Shown: positions 7,268 through 14,277 of the stretch, in pieces
Position numbering within the stretch: position 1 is the first letter of the stretch
Layout of the letters: each line of letters starts with the position of its first letter
DNA from: an uncultured Fretibacterium sp.
GTDB taxonomy: Bacteria > Synergistota > Synergistia > Synergistales > Aminobacteriaceae
Assembly: GCF_938040765.1 (NCBI RefSeq)
Contig: NZ_CALIAA010000047.1
Coordinates: forward strand, 1 to 24,035
Length of the DNA: 24,035 nt
Direction of reading: 5' to 3'
Translations under genes and position numbers: made by a program
The notes under the pieces: model-generated
What the model saw: only the letters and a program-made list of their open reading frames with translations
Databases searched by the model: none
What the model was told of the DNA's origin: nothing

Positions 7268-8845
7268 GTGGGGACGTTGGCGGAGGCGTTTCCTTCCGTA
7301 CAGGTGAGTACCCCCGGACAGGGGTTCGGAGATGGGGTGAAGGGCGGAAAGAAGGGCTTGGGCGAGCCTGCGGACCCGCAGCTTTTTTCCAGCCTGATGG
7401 CCCAATACGCCTCCGTCCCCGGGATGGAGAGGGAGGCGGAGCCCCCCGCGCTGGAGAGGGTCTTCGAGGTGCTGAGGGGAGGGCTTTCCCGGCTCTCTCC
7501 CGAGGCGCTGAAAATTCTTGCGTCCCTGAAGGAGGGGCTGCAGCGCGAGGCGCCCGAGGCCTTTCCCCTGATGAAGGAGGCCGCGGAGGAGGCGCTGAGC
7601 GCCATTCCCGAGGAGGAACTCCGGCGTCTGGAGGCCCTGCTGTCCCGCGCGGCGAACCGCCTCGGCGCGGAAGATGGGGACGCGTTGGCCGAAGCGGGGA
7701 CGGGGGATGCCGGCGCTGCGGAACGGGTCTCGTTTCGGGCCTCTCAGCTCTCCTCCCCGGCTTTTCGGACCGAGGACCCCGGGGCGGACGGCGAGGATGG
7801 CGGTAAGGACGATGAGGGCGGATTTTTCGCGGACGCAGCCGATGCTTCGAATGCGGCCCCTGCGGAGGGGGGCGGTGCGCCGGTTCCTTCCTCCATCCTT
7901 GCGGAGGCCGCTGTCCTCCAGCAGGGGGCGATGCCCGAGGTTTCGGGGTGCCGGACCGAATTGAAGGAGGTCCCCGCCGCCGGGGACCGGGGCGCCGATT
8001 CCATGTCCATCACGCTTCCGCCCGACCCTGCGGGCGAACTCCCCGCCGGAGAGAATCCTTCGCTTTCGAGGCTCCCTGGAGCCCGTCGGGAGACGGGGAG
8101 GAAGGTCCCCCTCCCCGGGGGGGAGAACGAGGCCGGGGAGCAGGCCGCGTCCGCCCCGGATGGGGACGATGGCTCCGGTGTCGCGTCGGCCCTGAGATCT
8201 CCGCGCGAGGGGACCGGGCGGGAGGGTGGCCGGGAATCCGGCGGCGACGCCTCCCGGAAGCGTTCCCGTGGGGCGGAGGCGGCCCGGAACCACAGCTCCG
8301 AGGAGCTTCCCCGAAGTGCGGAGAGGACGGAATCCCGGCCGGACTTTCAGTCTTTTTTCGACGGCATCCTGGCGAGCCGCCGCCCGGCTCAGCCTCAGGC
8401 GGCCCCCTTGGAGTTGAGCCGAGGGGCGCAGCCGGGCGAGGTCCTGCGCGAGGGAGTCGAGAACGTGGTGCGGTTCGCCCGCGCAGGCGGAGGGCATCGT
8501 GCGAGCCTGATCGTGGATCCTCCTGCGCTGGGGCGTCTGACCGTGGAACTGGCCACCGGGACCTCGGGGCTCGAGGCGAACATTAAAGTTTCCAGCGAGC
8601 AGGTCCGACACTTAGTACAGGATCAGATCGTGCAGCTCCGGATGTCCCTGGCCCAGCAGGGCGTACAGCTGGCCCACTTTTCGGTCGATGTCCAGCAGGA
8701 CGACGGCCGGCGCCAGCAGGGTTTCTCGCGGGGGCAGGGGGGCCGGCGCCGGGTCCGCGGCGAGGCGTCCGGGGAGGACGACGAGGCGGCGAACGCGGTG
8801 TTCCGGGTGGACCTGAACCAGGGGCTACTCCACTGGGTGGCGTAA
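7268..8845 (+). CDS. fliK: Flagellar hook-length control protein FliK
   Basis: FliK measures hook length and switches the export gate from rod/hook to filament substrates through FlhB. The 525-residue product has the family layout: a long, poorly conserved, Gly/Glu/Pro/Ala-rich disordered N-terminal part, and a compact C-terminal domain (about residues 385-495) of Flg_hook type with LIVDPPALGRLTVEL (starting at residue 414) and HFSVDVQQ. The GTG start has GAGGG at 7256-7260, 7 nt away. It lies upstream of flgD and flgE as usual. The N-terminal half has few long helices and is unlikely to align outside close relatives. The downstream spacer to flgD is unusually long and structured. Confidence 0.9.
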   Translation: MGTLAEAFPSVQVSTPGQGFGDGVKGGKKGLGEPADPQLFSSLMAQYASVPGMEREAEPPALERVFEVLRGGLSRLSPEALKILASLKEGLQREAPEAFPLMKEAAEEALSAIPEEELRRLEALLSRAANRLGAEDGDALAEAGTGDAGAAERVSFRASQLSSPAFRTEDPGADGEDGGKDDEGGFFADAADASNAAPAEGGGAPVPSSILAEAAVLQQGAMPEVSGCRTELKEVPAAGDRGADSMSITLPPDPAGELPAGENPSLSRLPGARRETGRKVPLPGGENEAGEQAASAPDGDDGSGVASALRSPREGTGREGGRESGGDASRKRSRGAEAARNHSSEELPRSAERTESRPDFQSFFDGILASRRPAQPQAAPLELSRGAQPGEVLREGVENVVRFARAGGGHRASLIVDPPALGRLTVELATGTSGLEANIKVSSEQVRHLVQDQIVQLRMSLAQQGVQLAHFSVDVQQDDGRRQQGFSRGQGGRRRVRGEASGEDDEAANAVFRVDLNQGLLHWVA

Positions 8846-8860
8846 GCAGGCGACCAGCTC

Positions 8861-8882
8861 CTCGGGACCGTCAGGTCCCGAG
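8861..8882 (+). other. Perfect 9-bp hairpin after fliK
   Basis: CTCGGGACC (8861-8869) and GGTCCCGAG (8874-8882) pair perfectly over a 4-nt loop, GTCA, 15 bp after the fliK stop. No T-run follows, so it is not a standard intrinsic terminator. It may be an mRNA stabiliser or part of a dispersed repeat element. Confidence 0.6.
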
Positions 8883-8901
8883 TGCTGTGTCGATCGCTTA
8901 T

Positions 8902-8933
8902 GCCGAACGGCAACACAGTTGTTGCCGTTCGGC
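8902..8933 (+). other. Perfect 14-bp hairpin between fliK and flgD
   Basis: GCCGAACGGCAACA (8902-8915) pairs with 8920-8933 over a 4-nt loop (CAGT), without mismatch. The 3' arm is also the start of the 25-bp direct repeat at 8923. There is no T-run after it. A stem this long in a short spacer between hook genes is likely to form in the mRNA. Confidence 0.65.
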
Positions 8934-8947
8934 GAAGCAGGCAGCCG
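8923..8947 (+). repeat. 25-bp direct repeat, copy 1
   Basis: The 25 bases here (beginning TGCCGTTCGGCGAAGC) recur exactly at 8998-9022, 75 bp downstream. The copy starts inside the 3' arm of the 14-bp hairpin. Confidence 0.75.
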
Positions 8948-8997
8948 AATTTTCGAGGCCGCTGAGACCCAGGGGCTGGTACGGCAAGCTGTAGCCC

Positions 8998-9022
8998 TGC
9001 CGTTCGGCGAAGCAGGCAGCCG
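8998..9022 (+). repeat. 25-bp direct repeat, copy 2
   Basis: Exact second copy of 8923-8947. Its first bases can also pair with ACGGCA at 8981-8986 (11-nt loop), so both copies have a complementary arm upstream, although this one is much shorter. The arrangement suggests a duplicated unit or a fragment of a multi-copy intergenic element. Confidence 0.75.
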
Positions 9023-9061
9023 GTTCCGTTCCAATGAAAATGTATCGAGGAGGTGGGCGTC

Positions 9062-9526
9062 ATGCCCGTCATGAACGTAAACGACAATCAGCCCCTCCTG
9101 AGCGGGGAGGAGTTGAAAAATGCCTCGAGGGCGGTATCGAAGGATCTGGATAAGGAGGCGTTCCTCAAGCTCCTGATCGCCCAGCTGTCGAATCAGGACC
9201 CGATGAACCCTATGGAGGACCGGGAGTTCATCGCCCAGATGGCGCAGTTCAGTTCGCTGGAGCAGATGACGAACATGTCCAGGACCCTCGAGAAGATGGC
9301 GGAGGCCGACAAATTCTCCGCGGTGAACTACGTGGGCAAGACCGTGGGCTTCACGAAGGAGGCCGATACCCCGGACGGGAACCCGAAGCAGGTCGCTGCG
9401 ATCGTCAAGGCCGTATGGTTCGACGACCCCAAACAGGGCACCGTCCTGGAGACGACGGAGGGATTCGTTCCGCTCAGCAAGATCGAGGGCGTGGGGCCCG
9501 AGGTCGGAAAGATCGGGAAGATATAG
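9062..9526 (+). CDS. flgD: Flagellar hook assembly (cap) protein FlgD
   Basis: FlgD forms the temporary cap under which hook subunits polymerise. The 154-residue product contains the conserved N-terminal FlgD region: FLKLLIAQLSNQDPMNPMEDREFIAQMAQFSSLEQM. It is short and lacks the Ig-like and tudor-like C-terminal domains of enterobacterial FlgD, as in many Firmicutes-type FlgD proteins. ATG 9062 is chosen over GTG 9053 and ATG 9071 because the strong GAGGAGG at 9047-9053 is 8 nt before it and overlaps the GTG. It is followed after 118 bp by flgE. Confidence 0.95.
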   Translation: MPVMNVNDNQPLLSGEELKNASRAVSKDLDKEAFLKLLIAQLSNQDPMNPMEDREFIAQMAQFSSLEQMTNMSRTLEKMAEADKFSAVNYVGKTVGFTKEADTPDGNPKQVAAIVKAVWFDDPKQGTVLETTEGFVPLSKIEGVGPEVGKIGKI

Positions 9527-9606
9527 GCCGACGGTTTCATGCCGTCCATGAATGCGGCGGTAAGGGGTTTTCTGGCCTCCAGGATGGGGGCCTGCGGTTT
9601 CGCGGA

Positions 9607-9628
9607 GCGATAACTGAAAAATTATCGC
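9607..9628 (+). other. Hairpin abutting the flgE Shine-Dalgarno
   Basis: GCGATAA (9607-9613) and TTATCGC (9622-9628) form a 7-bp stem with an 8-nt A-rich loop. The ribosome binding site AGGAGG begins at the next base (9629-9634), 10 nt before the flgE ATG. Another small inverted repeat (GACGG/CCGTC, 9530-9534 and 9542-9546) lies earlier in the same spacer. The rest of the 118-bp spacer shows no gene. Confidence 0.55.
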
Positions 9629-9644
9629 AGGAGGTTCTTGAGGA

Positions 9645-11702
9645 ATGCTCAGATCTTTGATGACGGCGGTTACGGGCGTCAAGGCGCACCAGACGATGCT
9701 CGACGTGACGGGCAACAATATAGCGAACGTCAACACCACGGGCTACAAGAAGGACTTCACGATCTTTCAGGATCTGCTGTACCAGACCACCCAGGGCGCC
9801 TCGGGGCCGGGCGACAACCGCGGCGGCATCAACCCCTCTCAGGTGGGGCTGGGCGTCTCGGTCGCGTCCATCGAGACCATCCATTCCCAGGGCGCGGCTC
9901 AGTACACGGGCAACAAGTCGGACATGATGATCAACGGGGACGGGTTCTTCGTCCTGAAGTCCGGGGGCAGCACGCTGTTCAGCCGGGCCGGGGCCTTCAT
10001 ACGCGATAAGGACAACGACCTGGTTCAGTCCGGAACGGGCTATCGCGTGCAGGGCTACAAGATGGAGCGCGATCCGCTGAACCCCCAGAAATTTGTCCGG
10101 TCCAGCGAGCTCTCCGACATCAACATCCCCATGGGCAAGAAGATGGAGCCCCGCGCCACGACGATGATCAATTATCAGTGCAATCTGGACAGCCGCAGCG
10201 CCGCCTATCTTCCCTACGGTTTTCCGGACCTTCCCTACAACGAGAAATGCGGATGGCCGGGGAACCCCAGCGGCGTCGCCAAGATCAAGATGGACGGCGT
10301 GGAGTACGACATGAGCTTCAAGACGAACCTGGCGTCCGCGGACGGCAAGGGATACCTGACCGTCACCGTCGAGAACGGCGGGCAGAAGCAGGAATTGGTC
10401 TTCGACATGGTGGGGATCAACGGCGGCAAGCCGAAGCTGGCGGCGGGGACCCACGTGCCGGCTGCGCCGGTTTTTCCGGGCACCAATCCCCCCGTGGCCA
10501 TGACGCTCGACTACGACGACTCCACGGGCGGCCTGAAGATCAAGAATCCGAGCGGGGCTACGGTCTTCGAGTACAACCTCAAGGCCGACATGCGCTACGC
10601 GTCCTTCACCCTCAAGAATGGAGGGGTCGAGACCCCCGTTATCGCGGAGTTCGACGAAAGTCCCAGCAAGCTGTCGGGGACGCCGGTGACCCTGCGCATG
10701 TGGTATCCCGACGCGGGGGGAACGGGGATGGTTCCCCTGACGGCCACGGTTCACTTCAAGCCGGACGGCAAGTTCGATTTTGTCGAAAAGATAACGGGTA
10801 CGCTCCCGGCTGGGTTTACCGCGGATAATCTCAAGGTGGCGGTCGTCGGCAGCGGGTCGGGGCTGGCGGTCCAGCAGGCCAAGGACCTCGCGAATCCCAA
10901 GGAGCCCTTCGACACCTTGGCCCAGATCAATCAGGGCGGTTTCCACCAGACCAAGAAGACGATCTACGACTGCCAGGGCAACCCCTATACGCTGGAGGTC
11001 AACTTCAAGAAGATCACCGAGAACCGCTGGCGGTGGGAGGCCTTTCTTTTGGACTCCGAGGGGAAACAGGTGACGGGGGCGAACTGCGAGGACAGCACCG
11101 GGGGGTCGTCGGGGAACTCCAGCGCCATCGTTCCGACCCCCTCGTCCGGGGAGATTGCCTTCTGCGGCTGCGGCCCCATCTGCGATCCCCTGGAGCAGGA
11201 GATCGAGATCCCCTTCAGCCTCAAGGGGATGACGAACTCGAAGATCAAGCTGAACTTCGGCGGGAATGGCGACAAGCTGAACGGCGTCACGCAGTACGCC
11301 TCCGAGACCACCACCAAGGCCGTGTATCAGGACGGCTACACGATGGGGGTCCTGAATGACTTCAATGTCGGTGTGGATGGGACGATCTCGGGGACCTTCA
11401 GCAACGGTCAGGTGCAGCCGCTTTACCGGGTGGCCCTGGCGACCTTCCCGAACCAGCAGGGCCTGGAGAAGGTCGGGGATTCCGCCTTCGCCCCGACGAT
11501 CAACTCCGGCGATGCGAACATCGATGCCGCCGACAGCGGGGGGAAGGGCTCCATCAAGGGGGCCACGCTGGAGATGTCCAACGTGGACCTGACGGAGGAG
11601 TTCACGCGCCTCATCATCTCGCAGCGCGGTTTCCAGGCCAATACCCGCGTGGTCACCACCAGCGACCAGATCCTGGAGGAGGTCGTGAACCTCAAGCGGT
11701 AG
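9645..11702 (+). CDS. flgE: Flagellar hook protein FlgE (large, Cys-containing)
   Basis: FlgE polymerises into the flexible hook joining rod and filament. The N-terminus has the rod/hook signature (TAVTGVKAHQTMLDVTGNNIANVNTTGYKK) and the C-terminus the matching helix (EEFTRLIISQRGFQANTRVVTTSDQILEEVVNL). At 685 residues it is much longer than the 400-470 usual for FlgE; the extra length lies in the central surface domains. Unusually for a hook protein it contains seven cysteines: C179, C202, C443, C481 and a cluster C507/C509/C513. K166, C179 and N180 match in spacing the K165/C178/N179 lysinoalanine cross-link site described for Treponema denticola FlgE. AGGAGG at 9629-9634 precedes the ATG. 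It is followed by a strong terminator. The gene name is certain; cross-linking is inference. Confidence 0.97.
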   Translation: MLRSLMTAVTGVKAHQTMLDVTGNNIANVNTTGYKKDFTIFQDLLYQTTQGASGPGDNRGGINPSQVGLGVSVASIETIHSQGAAQYTGNKSDMMINGDGFFVLKSGGSTLFSRAGAFIRDKDNDLVQSGTGYRVQGYKMERDPLNPQKFVRSSELSDINIPMGKKMEPRATTMINYQCNLDSRSAAYLPYGFPDLPYNEKCGWPGNPSGVAKIKMDGVEYDMSFKTNLASADGKGYLTVTVENGGQKQELVFDMVGINGGKPKLAAGTHVPAAPVFPGTNPPVAMTLDYDDSTGGLKIKNPSGATVFEYNLKADMRYASFTLKNGGVETPVIAEFDESPSKLSGTPVTLRMWYPDAGGTGMVPLTATVHFKPDGKFDFVEKITGTLPAGFTADNLKVAVVGSGSGLAVQQAKDLANPKEPFDTLAQINQGGFHQTKKTIYDCQGNPYTLEVNFKKITENRWRWEAFLLDSEGKQVTGANCEDSTGGSSGNSSAIVPTPSSGEIAFCGCGPICDPLEQEIEIPFSLKGMTNSKIKLNFGGNGDKLNGVTQYASETTTKAVYQDGYTMGVLNDFNVGVDGTISGTFSNGQVQPLYRVALATFPNQQGLEKVGDSAFAPTINSGDANIDAADSGGKGSIKGATLEMSNVDLTEEFTRLIISQRGFQANTRVVTTSDQILEEVVNLKR

Positions 11703-11726
11703 CGCGTCGCGGCAGAATGGATGATT

Positions 11727-11757
11727 CGGCCCCGTCCTTTTCGGCGGGGCCGTTTTT
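11727..11757 (+). terminator. Intrinsic terminator after flgE
   Basis: CGGCCCCG (11727-11734) pairs with CGGGGCCG (11745-11752) over a 10-nt loop that can close slightly further, followed directly by five T residues (11753-11757). It is 25 bp after the flgE stop. It would end or reduce transcription after the hook genes, so flbD and the stator genes may depend on read-through or on their own promoter. Confidence 0.88.
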
Positions 11758-11849
11758 CATGCCCCGAGGACCTTGAAATATGTCGGGAGGAGGAGGAGAA
11801 TTATGCTGAGGTTCTTTCCTCTCCCGTCTCGTTTTTTAAGCGGTTTTCG

Positions 11850-11857
11850 TATACAAT
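11850..11857 (+). promoter_or_regulatory. Possible -10 element upstream of flbD
   Basis: TATACAAT at 11850-11857 contains TACAAT, one mismatch from TATAAT, in an AT-rich patch (TTTTTTAAG at 11832-11840) that differs from the GC-rich surroundings. No good -35 is seen at 16-18 nt spacing. The position just after the flgE terminator and 109 nt before flbD fits a restart of transcription. The 11758-11965 spacer holds no certain gene. Confidence 0.35.
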
Positions 11858-11965
11858 CAGGATGTGATCCGCGCAGCCTGCGGGTGCGTCGTTCCTTCGC
11901 CTCCGGGGACCGCTGCGCTTATGGGGGCTTTGGAAACCCGACGCGCTTGTCGGACGGAGGATACG

Positions 11966-12214
11966 ATGATCGAGCTGCATCGTCTGAATGGCGAGCTTTT
12001 TTTGCTGAACTCTGATATGATTGAAACCGTTGAAAGTACGCCGGACTCCGTGGTGCGCCTTTTCAATGGACATCGTTACATCGTTCGGGAGGGTCTCGCG
12101 GAGATTTGCGATAAGATCGTGACCTTCAGGCGATTGGCGGGCTATTCCTGTGTTATGGCCGGTGCCCTGGACGAGTCGAAGGATTCGGAACCGGGTCGGC
12201 AGGGCCTTTCCTGA
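11966..12214 (+). CDS. flbD: FlbD family small flagellar protein
   Basis: FlbD (PF06289 type) is a small protein encoded next to flgE or motA in spirochaetes, Clostridia and Thermotogae; its molecular role is not established. The 82-residue product shows the family signature: MIELHRLNGELFLLNSDMIETVESTPDSVVRLFNGHRYIVRE. The frame is open for 34 more codons upstream, but ATG 11966 has GGAGG at 11956-11960 with 5-nt spacing and starts exactly where the family starts. About 15 polar residues trail after the conserved domain. It is 32 bp before motA. Confidence 0.92.
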   Translation: MIELHRLNGELFLLNSDMIETVESTPDSVVRLFNGHRYIVREGLAEICDKIVTFRRLAGYSCVMAGALDESKDSEPGRQGLS

Positions 12215-12246
12215 GGACATACTGCCAGGCGAGAGGTGGATGAATC

Positions 12247-13020
12247 TTGGATCTGACCACAGTCGTAGGTATGCTCATCTCATGGATTCTGGTTATTGGG
12301 GGCATGGCCTCGGGCGGAAGCCTAGGGGCCTACATCGATATCCCCTCGCTTCTGATCACGATCGGAGGAACGATCGGAGCCGTCATCATCTCCTTTCCCG
12401 GGGATAAGCTCAAGGCGGCGGGCGGAGTGATCAAAAGCGCCTTCGTCTCGAAGGAACCCAATCTCCTGGGGATGGTGCAGACCATCGTCAGCTTTGCCGA
12501 AAAGGCCCGGCGCGAGGGCCTTCTGGCGTTGGAGTCCGACGTCTCGGAGCTCGACAACGAATTCATGAAGAAATCCATCCAACTGGTGGTCGACGGGACG
12601 GATCCCGAACTGGTCAAGGCGATCCTGGACACCGAAATTGGGGTCCGAGAGGATCGCCACCTTTCAAATAAGGCAGTCTTCGACACCATGGCGGAACTGG
12701 CTCCGGCTTATGGGATGATCGGGACCCTGATCGGCCTGATCGCCATGCTGGGAAACCTGCAGGACGTGAGCGCCCTGGGGCCCGGAATGGCGGTTGCCCT
12801 GATCACGACGATGTATGGCTCGATGGTGGCCAACATGTTCGCGGGGCCCATCTCGAAGAAGCTCGCGGCGCGGTCGGCCCAGCAGATCGCGGCGATGGAG
12901 CTGATGGTCGAGGGTATACTGGCCATCCAGGCCGGGGAGAACCCGCGCATCGTGGAGGAGAAGCTCAAGGTGTTCCTTCCCCCGAGGCTCAGGGGGACCC
13001 TGGGGCAGAAGGAGGAATAG
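12247..13020 (+). CDS. motA: Flagellar stator protein MotA
   Basis: MotA surrounds MotB to form the ion-conducting stator that pushes on FliG. The 257-residue product has four membrane segments: two near the start (about 4-22 and 30-52), two after a cytoplasmic loop (around 150-175 and 180-205). The loop contains ARREGLLALE, the stretch with charged residues that interact with FliG, and the third segment starts with the conserved Pro in LAPAYGMIGTLIGLIAML. The TTG start at 12247 is 10 nt after GAGG (12233-12236); an ATG at 12240 is in another frame. It ends 3 bp before motB. Confidence 0.96.
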   Translation: MDLTTVVGMLISWILVIGGMASGGSLGAYIDIPSLLITIGGTIGAVIISFPGDKLKAAGGVIKSAFVSKEPNLLGMVQTIVSFAEKARREGLLALESDVSELDNEFMKKSIQLVVDGTDPELVKAILDTEIGVREDRHLSNKAVFDTMAELAPAYGMIGTLIGLIAMLGNLQDVSALGPGMAVALITTMYGSMVANMFAGPISKKLAARSAQQIAAMELMVEGILAIQAGENPRIVEEKLKVFLPPRLRGTLGQKEE

Positions 13021-13023
13021 CCC

Positions 13024-13752
13024 GTGGCCCGGCAGAAGAAAGCTCCTCCTCCTCCTCCGTCCGCCCCCCTCTATATGGCGACCTACGGGGACATGGTGAC
13101 GCTGGTCCTTTGTTTTTTTGTCCTGCTCTTCGCGATGTCCTCCGTCGACGCCCAGAAGTTTCAAAAGGCCCTGATCTCGTTGAAGGGCTCCTTGGGAGTG
13201 CTTAAGGGCGGGCAGACGACGGAGGAGTCCATCGAGCCCAACCGGAGCGGGGAGGAGGGGCGGGACGCCGGGGCCGCGCCGCGCTTCGAGATGGATACGC
13301 GCCACGTCGCGCATACGATCAACAGCTATCTGCGCGCCGAGGGGCTGGACAAGTCCATTCAGGTCTCGATCAACCAGCGGGGGGTTGCGGTCTCGATCTC
13401 GGATCAGTTCCTCTTCGCCTCCGGCAGCGCGGAGCTCAAGCCCGAGGGGCAGCGCGCGCTCTACAAGATCGCGACGCTGGTGCGCGACAAGGTCCCTGCC
13501 GTGGCGGTGGAGGGGCACACCGATTCGGTCCCGCTGACAGGAGGAATGTACCGCAACAACTGGGGGCTTTCCTCCATGAGGGCGGCGGTCGTGGCCGATT
13601 ACCTCGAGACCGCGGGGAGGATCGACCCGCTGAAGCTTCAGGCGGTGGGATTCGCGTCTTATCAGCCGATCGTCCCCAACGACAGCCCCGAGCACAGGGC
13701 GCTGAACCGCCGGGTCGATCTCGTGTTTCTTTCTCAGTATCCCAAACGCTAG
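13024..13752 (+). CDS. motB: Flagellar stator protein MotB
   Basis: MotB anchors the stator to peptidoglycan and supplies the ion-binding Asp. The 242-residue product has a short Pro-rich N-terminus, one membrane segment with the essential Asp (D23 in TYGDMVTLVLCFFVLLF), a periplasmic linker, and an OmpA-type peptidoglycan-binding domain (about 120-240) with FASGSAELKPEG, VEGHTDSVPL, WGLSSMRAAVV and HRALNRRVDLVFL. GTG start 8 nt after AAGGAGG (13009-13015), inside the motA end. Whether it uses H+ or Na+ cannot be told from these motifs. Confidence 0.96.
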   Translation: MARQKKAPPPPPSAPLYMATYGDMVTLVLCFFVLLFAMSSVDAQKFQKALISLKGSLGVLKGGQTTEESIEPNRSGEEGRDAGAAPRFEMDTRHVAHTINSYLRAEGLDKSIQVSINQRGVAVSISDQFLFASGSAELKPEGQRALYKIATLVRDKVPAVAVEGHTDSVPLTGGMYRNNWGLSSMRAAVVADYLETAGRIDPLKLQAVGFASYQPIVPNDSPEHRALNRRVDLVFLSQYPKR

Positions 13753-13772
13753 AAGGGGTTGAGCGGAGCCGC

Positions 13773-14222
13773 ATGAAACGGATCATTGTCTTTGTCGTGG
13801 TAGGGCTGGTGATGTTCGGGGCCGGTTTTGGCGGTGGGCTGGTGCTGGGTCGCACCATGGCGTCGGGGGACGGCGCCGCGGTGGAGACGCGTCAGGTAAG
13901 GGCGCCGGGGCCCATCGTGTCCGTCGGCGAATTTACGAGCAACCTAGCCGGGGCGGGAAGGCACGTCATCACCTTCACGCTGTCGCTGGAGCTCCTGAAC
14001 GAGAAGGCGGTCGAGGTCGTGCAGGCTCCCGGATGGCTCCTCAGGATCAAGAACGAGGTGCTGCTGATCGTCAAGGACAAGGTCTACGAGGACCTGACCA
14101 GCGCCGAGGGCGCCCTGCAGTTTGCGGGGGACATCAAGCGGACCCTGAACTCCATATTGCCTGAGAACAAGGGCGAGCCCCTTGTCGTTCAGGCGCTCTT
14201 CGAGTCGTTTGTGCTTCAATAG
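13773..14222 (+). CDS. fliL: Flagellar basal body-associated protein FliL
   Basis: FliL is a single-pass membrane protein that surrounds or stabilises the stator. The 149-residue product has an N-terminal membrane segment rich in Gly and Val (about 4-26), a short linker, and a periplasmic FliL domain (VSVGEFTSNLAGAGRHVITFTLSLEL, then RIKNEVLLIVKDKVYEDLTSAEG and DIKRTLNSIL). The end, VQALFESFVLQ, is typical. CGGAG at 13764-13768 precedes the ATG. Position after motB and before fliM is standard. Confidence 0.94.
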   Translation: MKRIIVFVVVGLVMFGAGFGGGLVLGRTMASGDGAAVETRQVRAPGPIVSVGEFTSNLAGAGRHVITFTLSLELLNEKAVEVVQAPGWLLRIKNEVLLIVKDKVYEDLTSAEGALQFAGDIKRTLNSILPENKGEPLVVQALFESFVLQ

Positions 14223-14242
14223 GGCTCCGTGAGGGCTCCGCG
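14221..14242 (+). repeat. 11-bp tandem direct repeat before fliM
   Basis: AGGGCTCCG occurs at 14221-14229 and 14232-14240, two units with an 11-bp period starting in the fliL stop codon. It may be a chance duplication, or a binding site repeated on one helix face. Confidence 0.4.
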
Positions 14243-14262
14243 TTCTTTTGAAACGTAAAGGC

Positions 14263-14277
14263 AGGTGATGACCTCTG
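14263..14277 (+). promoter_or_regulatory. Ribosome binding site selecting a CTG start for fliM
   Basis: AGGTGA at 14263-14268 (line context: gcAGGTGAtg) is a perfect Shine-Dalgarno and sits 6 nt before CTG 14275. It is about 21 nt from the first conventional in-frame start, TTG 14290, which is too far. An in-frame TGA at 14269-14271 limits the options to CTG 14275 or later codons. Confidence 0.6.

Noticed and set aside
8923..9022. The two 25-bp repeats as a small CRISPR array
   Set aside because: Only two units, a 50-bp interval, no cas genes nearby, and the first copy is part of a longer hairpin.
9053..9061. GTG 9053 as the flgD start
   Set aside because: It overlaps its own Shine-Dalgarno (9047-9053); ATG 9062 has correct spacing.
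11803..12015. Small + strand frame with a strong GGAGGAGGAGG site before ATG about 11804, overlapping flbD in another frame
   Set aside because: Its product (Arg/Ser-rich, ending inside flbD) resembles nothing and the frame overlaps the conserved FlbD coding region; the purine run may be chance. A leader peptide is not excluded.
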